Assembly (NCBI GenBank): GCA_902482185.1
Contig: CABSZR010000069.1
Coordinates: 1 to 7,215 of the forward strand
Direction: 5' to 3'
From: an uncultured Collinsella sp.
Lineage (GTDB): Bacteria > Actinomycetota > Coriobacteriia > Coriobacteriales > Coriobacteriaceae
DNA: 7,215 bases
Shown here: positions 1 through 5,822 of the stretch, piece after piece
How positions within the stretch are numbered: position 1 is the first letter of the stretch
How the letters are laid out: every line of letters begins with the position of its first letter
The notes under the pieces: generated by a model
The model's database searches: none
The model's input: the letters and a program-made list of their open reading frames with translations, nothing else
What the model was told of the DNA's origin: nothing
Made by a program: the position numbers and the translations under genes

Positions 1-898
1 ACGATTTGTCCAATTCCGAACTTTTTTTCGCGCTCGATACGTCCCCGGGCGGCTCCAGAGAACCCAAATTGTCCTCACGCCTGCTGAATACTCCGTTTTT
101 TGCACATCGGATGGCACCCCACCCCAACGTGTCATCGGAAAACAGCGATTCTCGGCGTCCCAAAGATGCCATATCCGCCACCTCGCGCACGCGCCCGCCC
201 TCAATCCGGTACGCGCACGTCGCGTATTCGAGCATTGGGTGCGGCTGGTGCGTGGCCACGACAACCGTGCAGCCCAACTCGCGATTCACGCGAAACAGCG
301 CATGCAGAAAATTCTTCTCGGCAACGGGATCAAGTTGGGACGTGGGCTCGTCGAGCAGCAGCACGCGCGGGCGCAACGCCAGCACGGCTGCCAGCGACAG
401 CAGCTGTTTGCGTCCGCCCGAAAGCGTATCGGTATCGCGGTGGAGCCAATCCTCCAACCCAAAGAAATAGCTGGTCTCGGCCACGCGACGGCGCATCTCG
501 TCACGCGACATGCCTAAGTTTTCCAGGCCAAACGCCATCTCGTGCCACACGGCCTCGCACACGATCTGGTTCTCGGGATCCTGGAACACATAACCCACGC
601 GCTCCGCCGATGCCCGCACGTCCATGTCGGCAACGTTCTCGCCCAGCACGCTCAGTTCGCCAGTGCGCTCGCCCGCCGGAGCGATCTCGGGCTTGAGCAG
701 CGACAGCAGCGTCGACTTACCCGATCCGGTACCGCCAACAAGCAGCGCAAATGCACCTTGGGGAACAGACCAGTCGAGCCCCTCGAGCACCGCAGCATCA
801 GCATCGGGGTAGGCAAAGCTCAGGCTCCGCACCTCAATCGCCGGCGCGGCCGAGCCATATGCCACACCCGCCGCCGAGCTCCTATCCAACCGAGCCAT
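1..898 (-). CDS. ecfA: ECF transporter ATP-binding protein EcfA (C-terminal end beyond window)
   Basis: ATP-hydrolysing subunit of an energy-coupling factor importer for vitamins or metal ions; it sits on the cytoplasmic face bound to EcfT. The reading frame is open for 299 codons from ATG 898 to the left edge. Seen: Walker A GGTGSGKST (residues 55-63, K61), Q-loop FQDPENQ (Q106) in the form typical of EcfA/CbiO, signature LSGGRKQ (159-165), Walker B LLLDEP (D183, catalytic E184) and H-loop THQ (H217). The signature has R where LSGGQ is usual. The start is set by the TGATG overlap with the ecfT stop and by AGAAGAGG 8 bases upstream, so the two genes are probably translationally coupled. A single EcfA is usually about 270-300 residues. 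Here the last roughly 50 residues are hydrophilic and non-conserved, so this could be a long tail or the linker to a second ATPase domain, as in double-domain EcfA proteins. The family is certain; the true C-terminus is not visible. Confidence 0.93.
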   Translation of the reverse strand, partial: MARLDRSSAAGVAYGSAAPAIEVRSLSFAYPDADAAVLEGLDWSVPQGAFALLVGGTGSGKSTLLSLLKPEIAPAGERTGELSVLGENVADMDVRASAERVGYVFQDPENQIVCEAVWHEMAFGLENLGMSRDEMRRRVAETSYFFGLEDWLHRDTDTLSGGRKQLLSLAAVLALRPRVLLLDEPTSQLDPVAEKNFLHALFRVNRELGCTVVVATHQPHPMLEYATCAYRIEGGRVREVADMASLGRRESLFSDDTLGWGAIRCAKNGVFSRREDNLGSLEPPGDVSSAKKSSELDKS

Positions 899-1791
899 CA
901 GCCAAACCTCTTCTCATCAATCGCGTGCGACGCGCAAGGCAGCATCATCCAGGCAGCGTACACGACATAGCCCAGCCACGGCGCCGGCACCGATAGTTGC
1001 GGGTAAAACGAATACTGCATCGTCGCAGTCCACGCCACTGCCGTCGTGGCCATGCCAAACAGCGCAAGTCCAACCAGCGCGGCAACATCGCCGCGCCCCA
1101 GCCGATACCGCGCATACGTCGTTCGACGCGTCGCGGCGCCCCACCCACGGGAGCGCATGGCGTCGGCGCGCTCCAGCGAATCTTCCATGCCCCAGCCCAT
1201 CAACACGCTCGACGCCCGCAGGCGCGATCGCACGGGATCGGTGGGCGCGCGGCCCGGCACATCAATCGCATCCTGCACCGCCAGCACCGTACGACCGCGG
1301 CGCAAAAACTGCGGGATAAGCCTCATGCACATCGAAATCATGAGCGCAATCACCGGTGCGGCGTTACCCAGCAGCGCGAGCACCTTGTCGTATTCGAGCA
1401 TCGACGCCGCGGCCTCAAACCACAGCACGCTCGCCACAAACAGCCCGCCCATGCACAGGCCGTATACCATGCTTTCCAGATACACCGCGCGCATGCCAAT
1501 ACGGAACAGCTCCGTCGAGCCCGAGGCGCTAAACAGCGGATTGACCAGCGCGATAATCAAAATCACCGGCAACTGCCAGCGGAGTGCGCCCAGCGTGCGG
1601 GCAGCCCCACGCGTCGCAAATCCATACGCCAGCCCGCCCGCAAGTGACAGCGCAATCAGCACCGGCTGCATCGAGAACATGGTGAGCCCCAGCGTCAGCA
1701 CAATATAGAGTGCCGGCACAGCCGGATGCGACATCGAGAACGCCGCGACGGGCTCGCCGCCAAACTCCTCTTGTATGTTGTCCACGGGCAC
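898..1791 (-). CDS. ecfT: ECF transporter transmembrane scaffold protein EcfT (CbiQ family)
   Basis: Membrane scaffold of an ECF importer that links the ATPases to the substrate-binding S component. Family similarity begins at FSMSHPAVPALYIVL (around residue 18) and is followed by hydrophobic helices, including LTLGLTMFSMQPVLIALSL and WQLPVILIIALVNPLF. A polar cytoplasmic stretch carries the coupling motif ADAMRSRGWG (R213-G216), which contacts the ATPases. More hydrophobic segments follow near the C-terminus. The start is uncertain. GTG 1791 is chosen because GAGGGG lies 6 bases upstream and gives 297 residues, near the usual 260-300. The frame stays open to ATG 1929 and GTG 1956 (352 residues), but that extension is an arginine-rich stretch with no good ribosome site and it overlaps a likely promoter. 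GTG 1785 is also possible. The stop overlaps the ecfA start. No S component is in view, so the substrate is unknown. Confidence 0.88.
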   Translation of the reverse strand: MPVDNIQEEFGGEPVAAFSMSHPAVPALYIVLTLGLTMFSMQPVLIALSLAGGLAYGFATRGAARTLGALRWQLPVILIIALVNPLFSASGSTELFRIGMRAVYLESMVYGLCMGGLFVASVLWFEAAASMLEYDKVLALLGNAAPVIALMISMCMRLIPQFLRRGRTVLAVQDAIDVPGRAPTDPVRSRLRASSVLMGWGMEDSLERADAMRSRGWGAATRRTTYARYRLGRGDVAALVGLALFGMATTAVAWTATMQYSFYPQLSVPAPWLGYVVYAAWMMLPCASHAIDEKRFG

Positions 1792-1924
1792 CCCCGTCCC
1801 CTCGCTCAAACGACGGCTCCGCAGCACCGCCAACGCCGCACGCAAGCAGCGCAAACGCCACGCCGGCGGCGCAAGCCTCAACCGCCGCAAACCAATCGCT
1901 ACGCGCTCAACATATGCCTGCGGT

Positions 1925-1952
1925 ATCATATTGCGCCGTGTATCGTTTCCAA
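1925..1952 (-). promoter_or_regulatory. Candidate promoter for ecfT-ecfA
   Basis: On the minus strand, TTGGAA (1947-1952, 4 of 6 matches to TTGACA) lies 16 bp from TATGAT (1925-1930, 5 of 6 matches to TATAAT). Transcription would begin near 1918, leaving a leader of about 125 bases if translation starts at GTG 1791. It overlaps the alternative ecfT start at ATG 1929, so the promoter and that start are mutually exclusive. This is judged by eye on consensus match only. No equally good plus-strand promoter for glmU was found in the same 193-bp divergent spacer. Confidence 0.4.
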
Positions 1953-1984
1953 ACACACGTCTCTATAACGTAACAGGAGATCAC

Positions 1985-3397
1985 ATGGACGCAACCGCAA
2001 TTATCCTCGCTGCCGGCGAGGGCACCCGCATGAAGTCGAACCACTGCAAGGTTTCGCACAAGATCCTGGGTAAGCCCATGGTCCAGTGGATCGTCGACGC
2101 CACCATCAAGGCCGGCTGCAGCCGCGTCGTGGTCGTCATCGGCAGCCACGCCGACGAGATGCGCGCCCTTATCGACGGCGCCTACGCCAACAGCGCCACC
2201 AAGGTCGAGTGCGTCGAGCAGACCGAGCGCCTGGGCACCGGTCACGCCGTGAAGGTCGCGCTCGAGGCCTGCGGCATCACGCAAGGCCCCGTCGTCGTGC
2301 TCAACGGCGACCTGCCGCTCATCACCGCCGACACCGTCGCCAAGTTCGCACAGACCGTCGCTACCGGCGAGCTCGCCTGCACCGTCATGACCATGACCCC
2401 GCCCGACCCCTTCGGCTACGGACGTATCAAGCTGGGTGCCGACGGCCAGATCGAGCGCATCATCGAGCAGAAGGACTGCACGCCCGAGCAGGCCGCCACG
2501 CTGCTGGAGTGCAACGCCGGCTGCTACGCCTTCGACGGCGCGCAGCTCGCCGCCCACATCAACGAGATCGGCAACGACAACGCGCAGTCCGAGTACTATC
2601 TGCCCGACATGCTCGAAATCCTCAAGGGTCACGGCCAGGCGGTCTCCATCTTCCACTGCGACGACTACCGCGACGGCCTGGGCGTCAACAGCCGCATCCA
2701 GCTCGCGCAGCTCACCGCCATTGCGCGCGACCGCATCAACGAGCACTGGATGGCCGAGGGCGTCACGTTCATCGATCCCACGCAGGCCTGGATCGGCCCC
2801 GACGCCGTTATCGGCCGCGACACCGTCGTGTGGCCGCAGACGCACCTAATCGGCCACGTCACCGTGGGCGAGGAGTGCCAGCTCGGCCCCAACAGCCGCC
2901 TCACCGACACCACCGTCGGCAGCGGCTGCACCATCGATGAGACCATCGCCATCGAGGCCGTCATCGAGAACGGCGTCGACTGCGGCCCGCGCGCCTACCT
3001 GCGCCCGGGTACCCACATGCTCGACGGATCCAAGGCCGGCACGCACGTGGAGATCAAGAAGTCCACGATCGGCGAGGGCTCCAAGGTGCCGCACCTGTCC
3101 TACATCGGCGACACCACCATGGGCTCCGGCGTCAACGTGGGCGCGGGCTCCATCACCTGCAACTACGACGGCGTGCACAAGCACAAGACCGTCATCGGCA
3201 AGGACGCCTTCATCGGTTCCGACACCATGATGGTCGCGCCCGCCCAGATCGGCGACGGCGCGCTCGTGGCCGCCGGCTCCGTCATCACCGAGCCGGTCCC
3301 GGCCGACGCACTCGGTCTGGGCCGCGCCCGTCAGGTAAATATTGAGGGCTGGGCCGCCGATTATCGCCGCCGTCTGCACGAGGACGACGAGGTATAA
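1985..3397 (+). CDS. glmU: Bifunctional GlmU: GlcN-1-P acetyltransferase / GlcNAc-1-P uridylyltransferase
   Basis: Cytoplasmic enzyme for the last two steps to UDP-GlcNAc: acetylation of glucosamine-1-phosphate by acetyl-CoA, then uridylyl transfer from UTP. The product feeds peptidoglycan and surface glycans. It has 470 residues against 456 in E. coli. The N-terminal nucleotidyltransferase domain shows LAAGEGTRMK (8-17), K22, the GTGHAV loop and NGDLPL with metal-ligand D109. The C-terminal part is a left-handed beta-helix of hexapeptide repeats with the RPGT loop, KVPHLSYIGD (catalytic H370, matching E. coli H363) and CNYDG (N393). The segment normally read as SxLPKVLH is SNHCKVSH here, a mild variation. 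The start at ATG 1985 is fixed by the LAAG motif at residues 8-11 and by CAGGAG just upstream; the frame is open further upstream, but that part has no GlmU character. It is transcribed away from ecfT, and an intrinsic terminator follows 17 bases after the stop, so it looks monocistronic. Confidence 0.97.
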   Translation: MDATAIILAAGEGTRMKSNHCKVSHKILGKPMVQWIVDATIKAGCSRVVVVIGSHADEMRALIDGAYANSATKVECVEQTERLGTGHAVKVALEACGITQGPVVVLNGDLPLITADTVAKFAQTVATGELACTVMTMTPPDPFGYGRIKLGADGQIERIIEQKDCTPEQAATLLECNAGCYAFDGAQLAAHINEIGNDNAQSEYYLPDMLEILKGHGQAVSIFHCDDYRDGLGVNSRIQLAQLTAIARDRINEHWMAEGVTFIDPTQAWIGPDAVIGRDTVVWPQTHLIGHVTVGEECQLGPNSRLTDTTVGSGCTIDETIAIEAVIENGVDCGPRAYLRPGTHMLDGSKAGTHVEIKKSTIGEGSKVPHLSYIGDTTMGSGVNVGAGSITCNYDGVHKHKTVIGKDAFIGSDTMMVAPAQIGDGALVAAGSVITEPVPADALGLGRARQVNIEGWAADYRRRLHEDDEV

Positions 3398-3414
3398 CGT
3401 TTTACCAAGCATCT

Positions 3415-3448
3415 AAGGAGCTGTTCCCGTGGGGGGCGGCTCCTTTTT
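3415..3448 (+). terminator. Intrinsic terminator after glmU
   Basis: AAGGAGC (3415-3421) pairs perfectly with GCTCCTT (3439-3445). The 17-base loop is G-rich and may pair further. The stem ends in a run of five T (3444-3448). Its place just after the glmU stop and about 140 bases before prs supports separate transcription of the two genes. Confidence 0.8.
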
Positions 3449-3589
3449 CTATCGTGACCTGCGCAACCGGATGAGTGGTCGGTTCGTGTCCGTTGACGGT
3501 AAAGACGTTATCAAGACTCGATAAACCCCGCCGCGCGGTTACAATGCAAAAAGGCATCTATATGGCATTCGATATAAAGGAGAAGGGTA

Positions 3590-4576
3590 ATGCCGATTAA
3601 TGATCCCGAGAAGTCGGAGAATATGCGCAAGTCCATCCGCGTGTATTCCGGTTCCTCCAACCGTCCCCTCGCTCAGAAGATTGCTGAGTACCTTGGGGTC
3701 GAGCTTTCGGGCCTTACGCTAAAGCAGTTCGCCAACGGTGAGATTTACGCCCGCTACGACGAGACCGTCCGCGGCGCCGACGTCTTCCTGATTCAGTCCG
3801 TGGCCGGCGGCAACGTCAACGACATGCTCATGGAGCTGCTCATCGCCACCGACGCTGCCAAGCGCGCATCCGCCCGCTCCATCACCGCCGTTATCACCCA
3901 CTACGGCTATGCCCGCCAGGACCGCAAGGCCGGCCCGCGTGAGCCCATCACCGCCCGCCTCGTCGCCAACCTGCTCGAGCGCGCCGGCGTCAACCGCATC
4001 ATCACCCTCGACCTGCACCAGGGCCAGATCCAGGGCTTCTTTGATATCCCGGTTAACCACCTGTCCGCGCTGCCGCTGTTTGGCCAGTACTACAACAACA
4101 TGCACTTCGACACCGACAACCTGGTTGTCGTCTCCCCCGATGTGGGCCGCGCCAAGGCCGCCAAGAAGCTGTCCGACATGCTCGGCTGCGACCTGGCCAT
4201 CGCCCACAAGGGCCGTCCGCGCCACAACGCCGCCGAGGTCATGGGCATCATCGGTGACATCAAGGGCAAGACCTGCATCATCAACGACGACATGATCGAC
4301 ACCGCTGGCACCCTGTGCGCCAACGTCAAGGAGCTCAAGGCTATGGGCGCTGGCGACATCTACGTCTGCGCCACCCACGGCATCTTCTCCGGTCCGGCCA
4401 TCGAGCGTCTGAACGACGCCCCGATCGTCGAGTGCCTCGTCACCGACGCCATTCCCGTCGAGGTCGGCGGCAAGATCAAGACCATCTCGGTCGCCGAGGA
4501 GTTCGCTCAGGCCATCTCCGCCGTTTACCACGAGGAGCCCGTCTCCACGCTCGTCGGCGGCGACTTCGCGCTGTAG
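3590..4576 (+). CDS. prs: Ribose-phosphate pyrophosphokinase (PRPP synthetase)
   Basis: Cytoplasmic class I enzyme that transfers pyrophosphate from ATP to ribose-5-phosphate, giving PRPP for purines, pyrimidines, NAD, histidine and tryptophan. It has 328 residues; the family is usually about 315. Seen: the N-terminal YSGSSNRPLAQKIAEYLG, the ATP-binding ARQDRK (108-113), DLHQGQIQGFF with metal-ligand H143, the flexible-loop KGRP (K207 and R209, counterparts of the catalytic Lys and Arg in the usual KRRP), and the PRPP loop DDMIDTAGT (233-241). The start at ATG 3590 has AGGAG 7 bases upstream. A second in-frame ATG at 3623 would remove the 11-residue N-terminal extension and give a more typical length, with GGAG only 3 bases away, so 3590 is preferred. 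About 190 bases separate it from glmU, with a terminator between them. Its own promoter is likely in 3490-3550 but could not be fixed. A very long hairpin follows the stop. Confidence 0.97.
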   Translation: MPINDPEKSENMRKSIRVYSGSSNRPLAQKIAEYLGVELSGLTLKQFANGEIYARYDETVRGADVFLIQSVAGGNVNDMLMELLIATDAAKRASARSITAVITHYGYARQDRKAGPREPITARLVANLLERAGVNRIITLDLHQGQIQGFFDIPVNHLSALPLFGQYYNNMHFDTDNLVVVSPDVGRAKAAKKLSDMLGCDLAIAHKGRPRHNAAEVMGIIGDIKGKTCIINDDMIDTAGTLCANVKELKAMGAGDIYVCATHGIFSGPAIERLNDAPIVECLVTDAIPVEVGGKIKTISVAEEFAQAISAVYHEEPVSTLVGGDFAL

Positions 4577-4599
4577 TCGCTCGACCCTCGCATCCCTCC

Positions 4600-4704
4600 G
4601 GAAGCCCCGGTCACGCCTGCGGGGTTATCACGCGAACGTCCTCGCCGCTTTGCGGCTGCGGGATGTTCGCTTTGATAACCCCTCCCGGCGCGTCCGGGGC
4701 TTCC
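4600..4704. repeat. Long nested inverted repeat (105-nt hairpin) between prs and pth
   Basis: Several complementary blocks are nested in order. GGAAGCCCCGG (4600-4610) pairs perfectly with CCGGGGCTTCC (4694-4704). CGCC (4614-4617) pairs with GGCG (4687-4690). GGGGTTATCA (4621-4630) pairs perfectly with TGATAACCCC (4673-4682). GCGAAC (4632-4637) pairs with GTTCGC (4665-4670) and continues with GTCC/GGAT, including one G-T. GCCGC (4644-4648) pairs with GCGGC (4652-4656) around a TTT loop. This is about 40 base pairs in 105 bases with only small internal loops. No T-run follows directly, so it is not a textbook terminator. It could be the 3' end of the prs transcript, a processing or stability structure, a small RNA or a palindromic repeat element. 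No coding potential was seen. The structure is certain; the role is unknown. Confidence 0.85.
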
Positions 4705-4705
4705 T

Positions 4706-4727
4706 GCTGTCTCGAGGCAGCTGTTTT
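4706..4727 (+). terminator. Possible terminator hairpin after prs
   Basis: GCTGTC and GGCAGC (4706-4711 and 4716-4721) form a 6-bp stem with one G-T pair around a TCGA loop, followed by TGTTTT. It starts one base after the long hairpin ends, so the two together could terminate prs transcripts. The stem is short and the T-run is interrupted, so confidence is modest. Confidence 0.4.
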
Positions 4728-4818
4728 CTGAAATGACTTTGCTGCAACCTTTCCTCGCCTTCGGCGGGCGTGGTAGCCTTTGTCGTTGATTGAACTATTT
4801 ACGTAACGGAGGACAAAC

Positions 4819-5448
4819 ATGGCAGCTGCACAGCCGCTTAAGATTCGCATGGTTGCCGGACTTGGCAACCCGGGCGAGGAATATGCCGAGACCCGTCACA
4901 ACGCTGGTTTCAAAGCAATCGACGAGCTGGCCCGTCAGGCCGGCGTCACGTACTGGAAAAACCAAGCAGGCGCCGAGGTCGCGCTCATCAACATCAACGA
5001 TCCCGAGGAAGAGGGCGGCAAGCGCCAGATTGTACTGGTCAAGCCGCAGTCGTACATGAACACCTCGGGCGGGCCCATCTCCAAGCTCTGCCGCGAGTAC
5101 AAAATCAAGGTCGAGGAGCTGCTCGTGATCCACGACGAGCTCGACATTCCCGCCGGCGACGTACGCGTTAAGGTGGGCGGCGGCCATGCTGGCCACAACG
5201 GGCTGCGTTCCATCATCGACAAGATGGGCAGCCGCGACTTCAGCCGCATCCGCACCGGCATCGGCAACCCTCCCGGCAAGATGGCTGTCGCCGACTACGT
5301 GCTCAAGCAGCTGCGCGCCCGCGAGGCCGAGGACTTCCAGGACACCTGCGCCCGCGCGGCCGACGCCGCCGGCCTGGCGATCGTGCACGGCGTGGTCTAT
5401 GCCCGCGACCACGTCAACGGTGCCGCCTCCGCCAACGGCAAGCACTAA
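4819..5448 (+). CDS. pth: Peptidyl-tRNA hydrolase
   Basis: Cytoplasmic esterase that releases tRNA from peptidyl-tRNA dropped by stalled ribosomes; essential in most bacteria. It has 209 residues against about 194 in E. coli. Seen: GLGNPGEEYAETRHNAG (residues 14-30) with N17 and catalytic H27; KPQSYMNTSGG with N81; VIHDELDIPAGDVR with D106; GGGHAGHNGLRSI with N127; and SRDFSRIRTGIGNPPG. Spacing against E. coli (N10, H20, N68, D93, N114) shows a six-residue insertion between H27 and N81, in the acidic stretch DPEEEGGKR. The C-terminal tail is Ala- and Gly-rich and ends GKH. The start at ATG 4819 has GGAGGA 5 bases upstream. In many Gram-positive genomes pth follows prs or ctc, and that order is kept here without ctc. 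A palindromic element begins two bases after the stop. Confidence 0.97.
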   Translation: MAAAQPLKIRMVAGLGNPGEEYAETRHNAGFKAIDELARQAGVTYWKNQAGAEVALININDPEEEGGKRQIVLVKPQSYMNTSGGPISKLCREYKIKVEELLVIHDELDIPAGDVRVKVGGGHAGHNGLRSIIDKMGSRDFSRIRTGIGNPPGKMAVADYVLKQLRAREAEDFQDTCARAADAAGLAIVHGVVYARDHVNGAASANGKH

Positions 5449-5450
5449 AA

Positions 5451-5648
5451 CCTACCATTTAGGGACAGGTTTATTTTGGCAGGTTTTATATGCGGAAACG
5501 CCGCGGATGCCGCGTCGCAATAAACCCTGTGCCGCCATACATATGCAACGCTCCAAAGGGGGCCGGCCTCACCGAAGCGCGAGGCCGGCCCCCTTTGCCG
5601 TTTTACCTGATAAAACCGACCAAAATAAACCTCTCCCCCTTTGGTAGG
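5451..5648. repeat. 198-bp palindromic (MITE-like) intergenic element
   Basis: The left arm 5451-5489 and right arm 5610-5648 are inverted copies of each other: 39 bases each, 32 matching and no gaps. The longest identical blocks are AGGTTTATTTTGG (5467-5479, copied inverted at 5620-5632) and CCTACCA at the outer end. Between the arms are a small hairpin (CGCGG 5502-5506 with CCGCG 5510-5514) and a perfect 16-bp terminator stem (5555-5596). The arms are much richer in A/T than the genes around them. No transposase, and no target-site duplication that I can see. The element starts two bases after pth ends, so it may end that transcript. Arms this long are not needed for termination, which suggests a small non-autonomous element or a large folded RNA. 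Copies elsewhere in the genome cannot be checked from here. Confidence 0.8.
5555..5596. terminator. Strong bidirectional intrinsic terminator after pth
   Basis: A perfect 16-bp stem: 5555-5570 (AAAGGGGGCCGGCCTC) against 5581-5596, with a 10-base loop. The plus-strand product ends CCCCCTTT and is followed by GCCGTTTT; the minus-strand product ends in TTT from the AAA at 5555-5557. It is 106 bases after the pth stop and lies inside the palindromic element. The U-run is short, but the stem is very stable. Confidence 0.8.
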
Positions 5649-5711
5649 CCAAAGTGGATAAACCCTGCTCCCAACAGCCGAAGACACACGTAAGTGACAT
5701 GTCCATGAGGG

Positions 5712-5717
5712 TATAAT
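5712..5717 (+). promoter_or_regulatory. -10 box of the nfnAB promoter
   Basis: A perfect TATAAT at 5712-5717, 105 bases before nfnA. No -35 is found at the normal 16-18 bp spacing. GTGACA (5694-5699, 5 of 6 matches to TTGACA) is only 12 bp away, so it does not fit a standard promoter. The palindrome GACATGTC (5696-5703) lies in the same place and could bind a regulator. Transcription would start near 5724. Confidence 0.55.
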
Positions 5718-5721
5718 TTGC

Positions 5722-5804
5722 ACCGTATGTCTGCACAACGCCTGTGCGCGTACGGTTTTATTCGGGCTACCGTCCATTTCCGTGGAGGCACGGTTCGGCA
5801 GCCC
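5722..5804 (+). promoter_or_regulatory. Foldable 5' leader of nfnAB, possible attenuator
   Basis: First hairpin: ACCGTA (5722-5727) with TACGGT (5751-5756), enclosing GCACA (5733-5737) with TGTGC (5743-5747), then TTTTATT. This resembles an intrinsic terminator placed right at the expected transcript start. Second structure: GGGCT (5764-5768) with AGCCC (5800-5804), enclosing ACCGT (5769-5773) with ACGGT (5790-5794), or CCGTG/CACGG (5780-5793) as an inner option. TACGGT of the first hairpin can also pair with ACCGT of the second, so the two folds compete. The ribosome site GAGAGGGG (5811-5818) follows directly. No known riboswitch class was recognised; the regulatory role is inferred. Confidence 0.45.
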
Positions 5805-5822
5805 TAACAAGAGAGGGGTTCT

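Noticed and set aside
1900..1916. Tiny frame ATG TTG AGC GCG TAG on the minus strand in the ecfT leader
   Set aside because: Four codons, no ribosome-binding site and no sign of conservation; expected by chance.
1964..1969. TATAAC as -10 of a glmU promoter
   Set aside because: No -35 match at normal spacing, and the start site would fall on top of the ribosome-binding site.
1907..2845. 312-codon open frame on the minus strand across the glmU start
   Set aside because: It is antisense to glmU with low-complexity Val/Asp/Gly/Ala content. GlmU motifs are clear on the other strand.
3493..3545. Promoter for prs using TTGACG (3493-3498) or TACAAT (3540-3545)
   Set aside because: Each hexamer is good alone, but TTGACG has no -10 at 16-18 bp and TACAAT has no -35 at the proper distance. 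The two are 41 bp apart and cannot pair. A promoter is expected here but its position was not supported.
3719..4531. 270-codon open frame antisense to prs
   Set aside because: Same composition artefact; the prs motifs are complete on the plus strand.
4756..4766. Small hairpin CGCC-TTC-GGCG before pth
   Set aside because: Only 4 bp; too common in G/C-rich sequence to call a feature.
5451..5648. Insertion sequence remnant with a coding gene
   Set aside because: Frames inside the element are short and derive from the arms themselves; no transposase motif is present, so only a non-autonomous element is considered.
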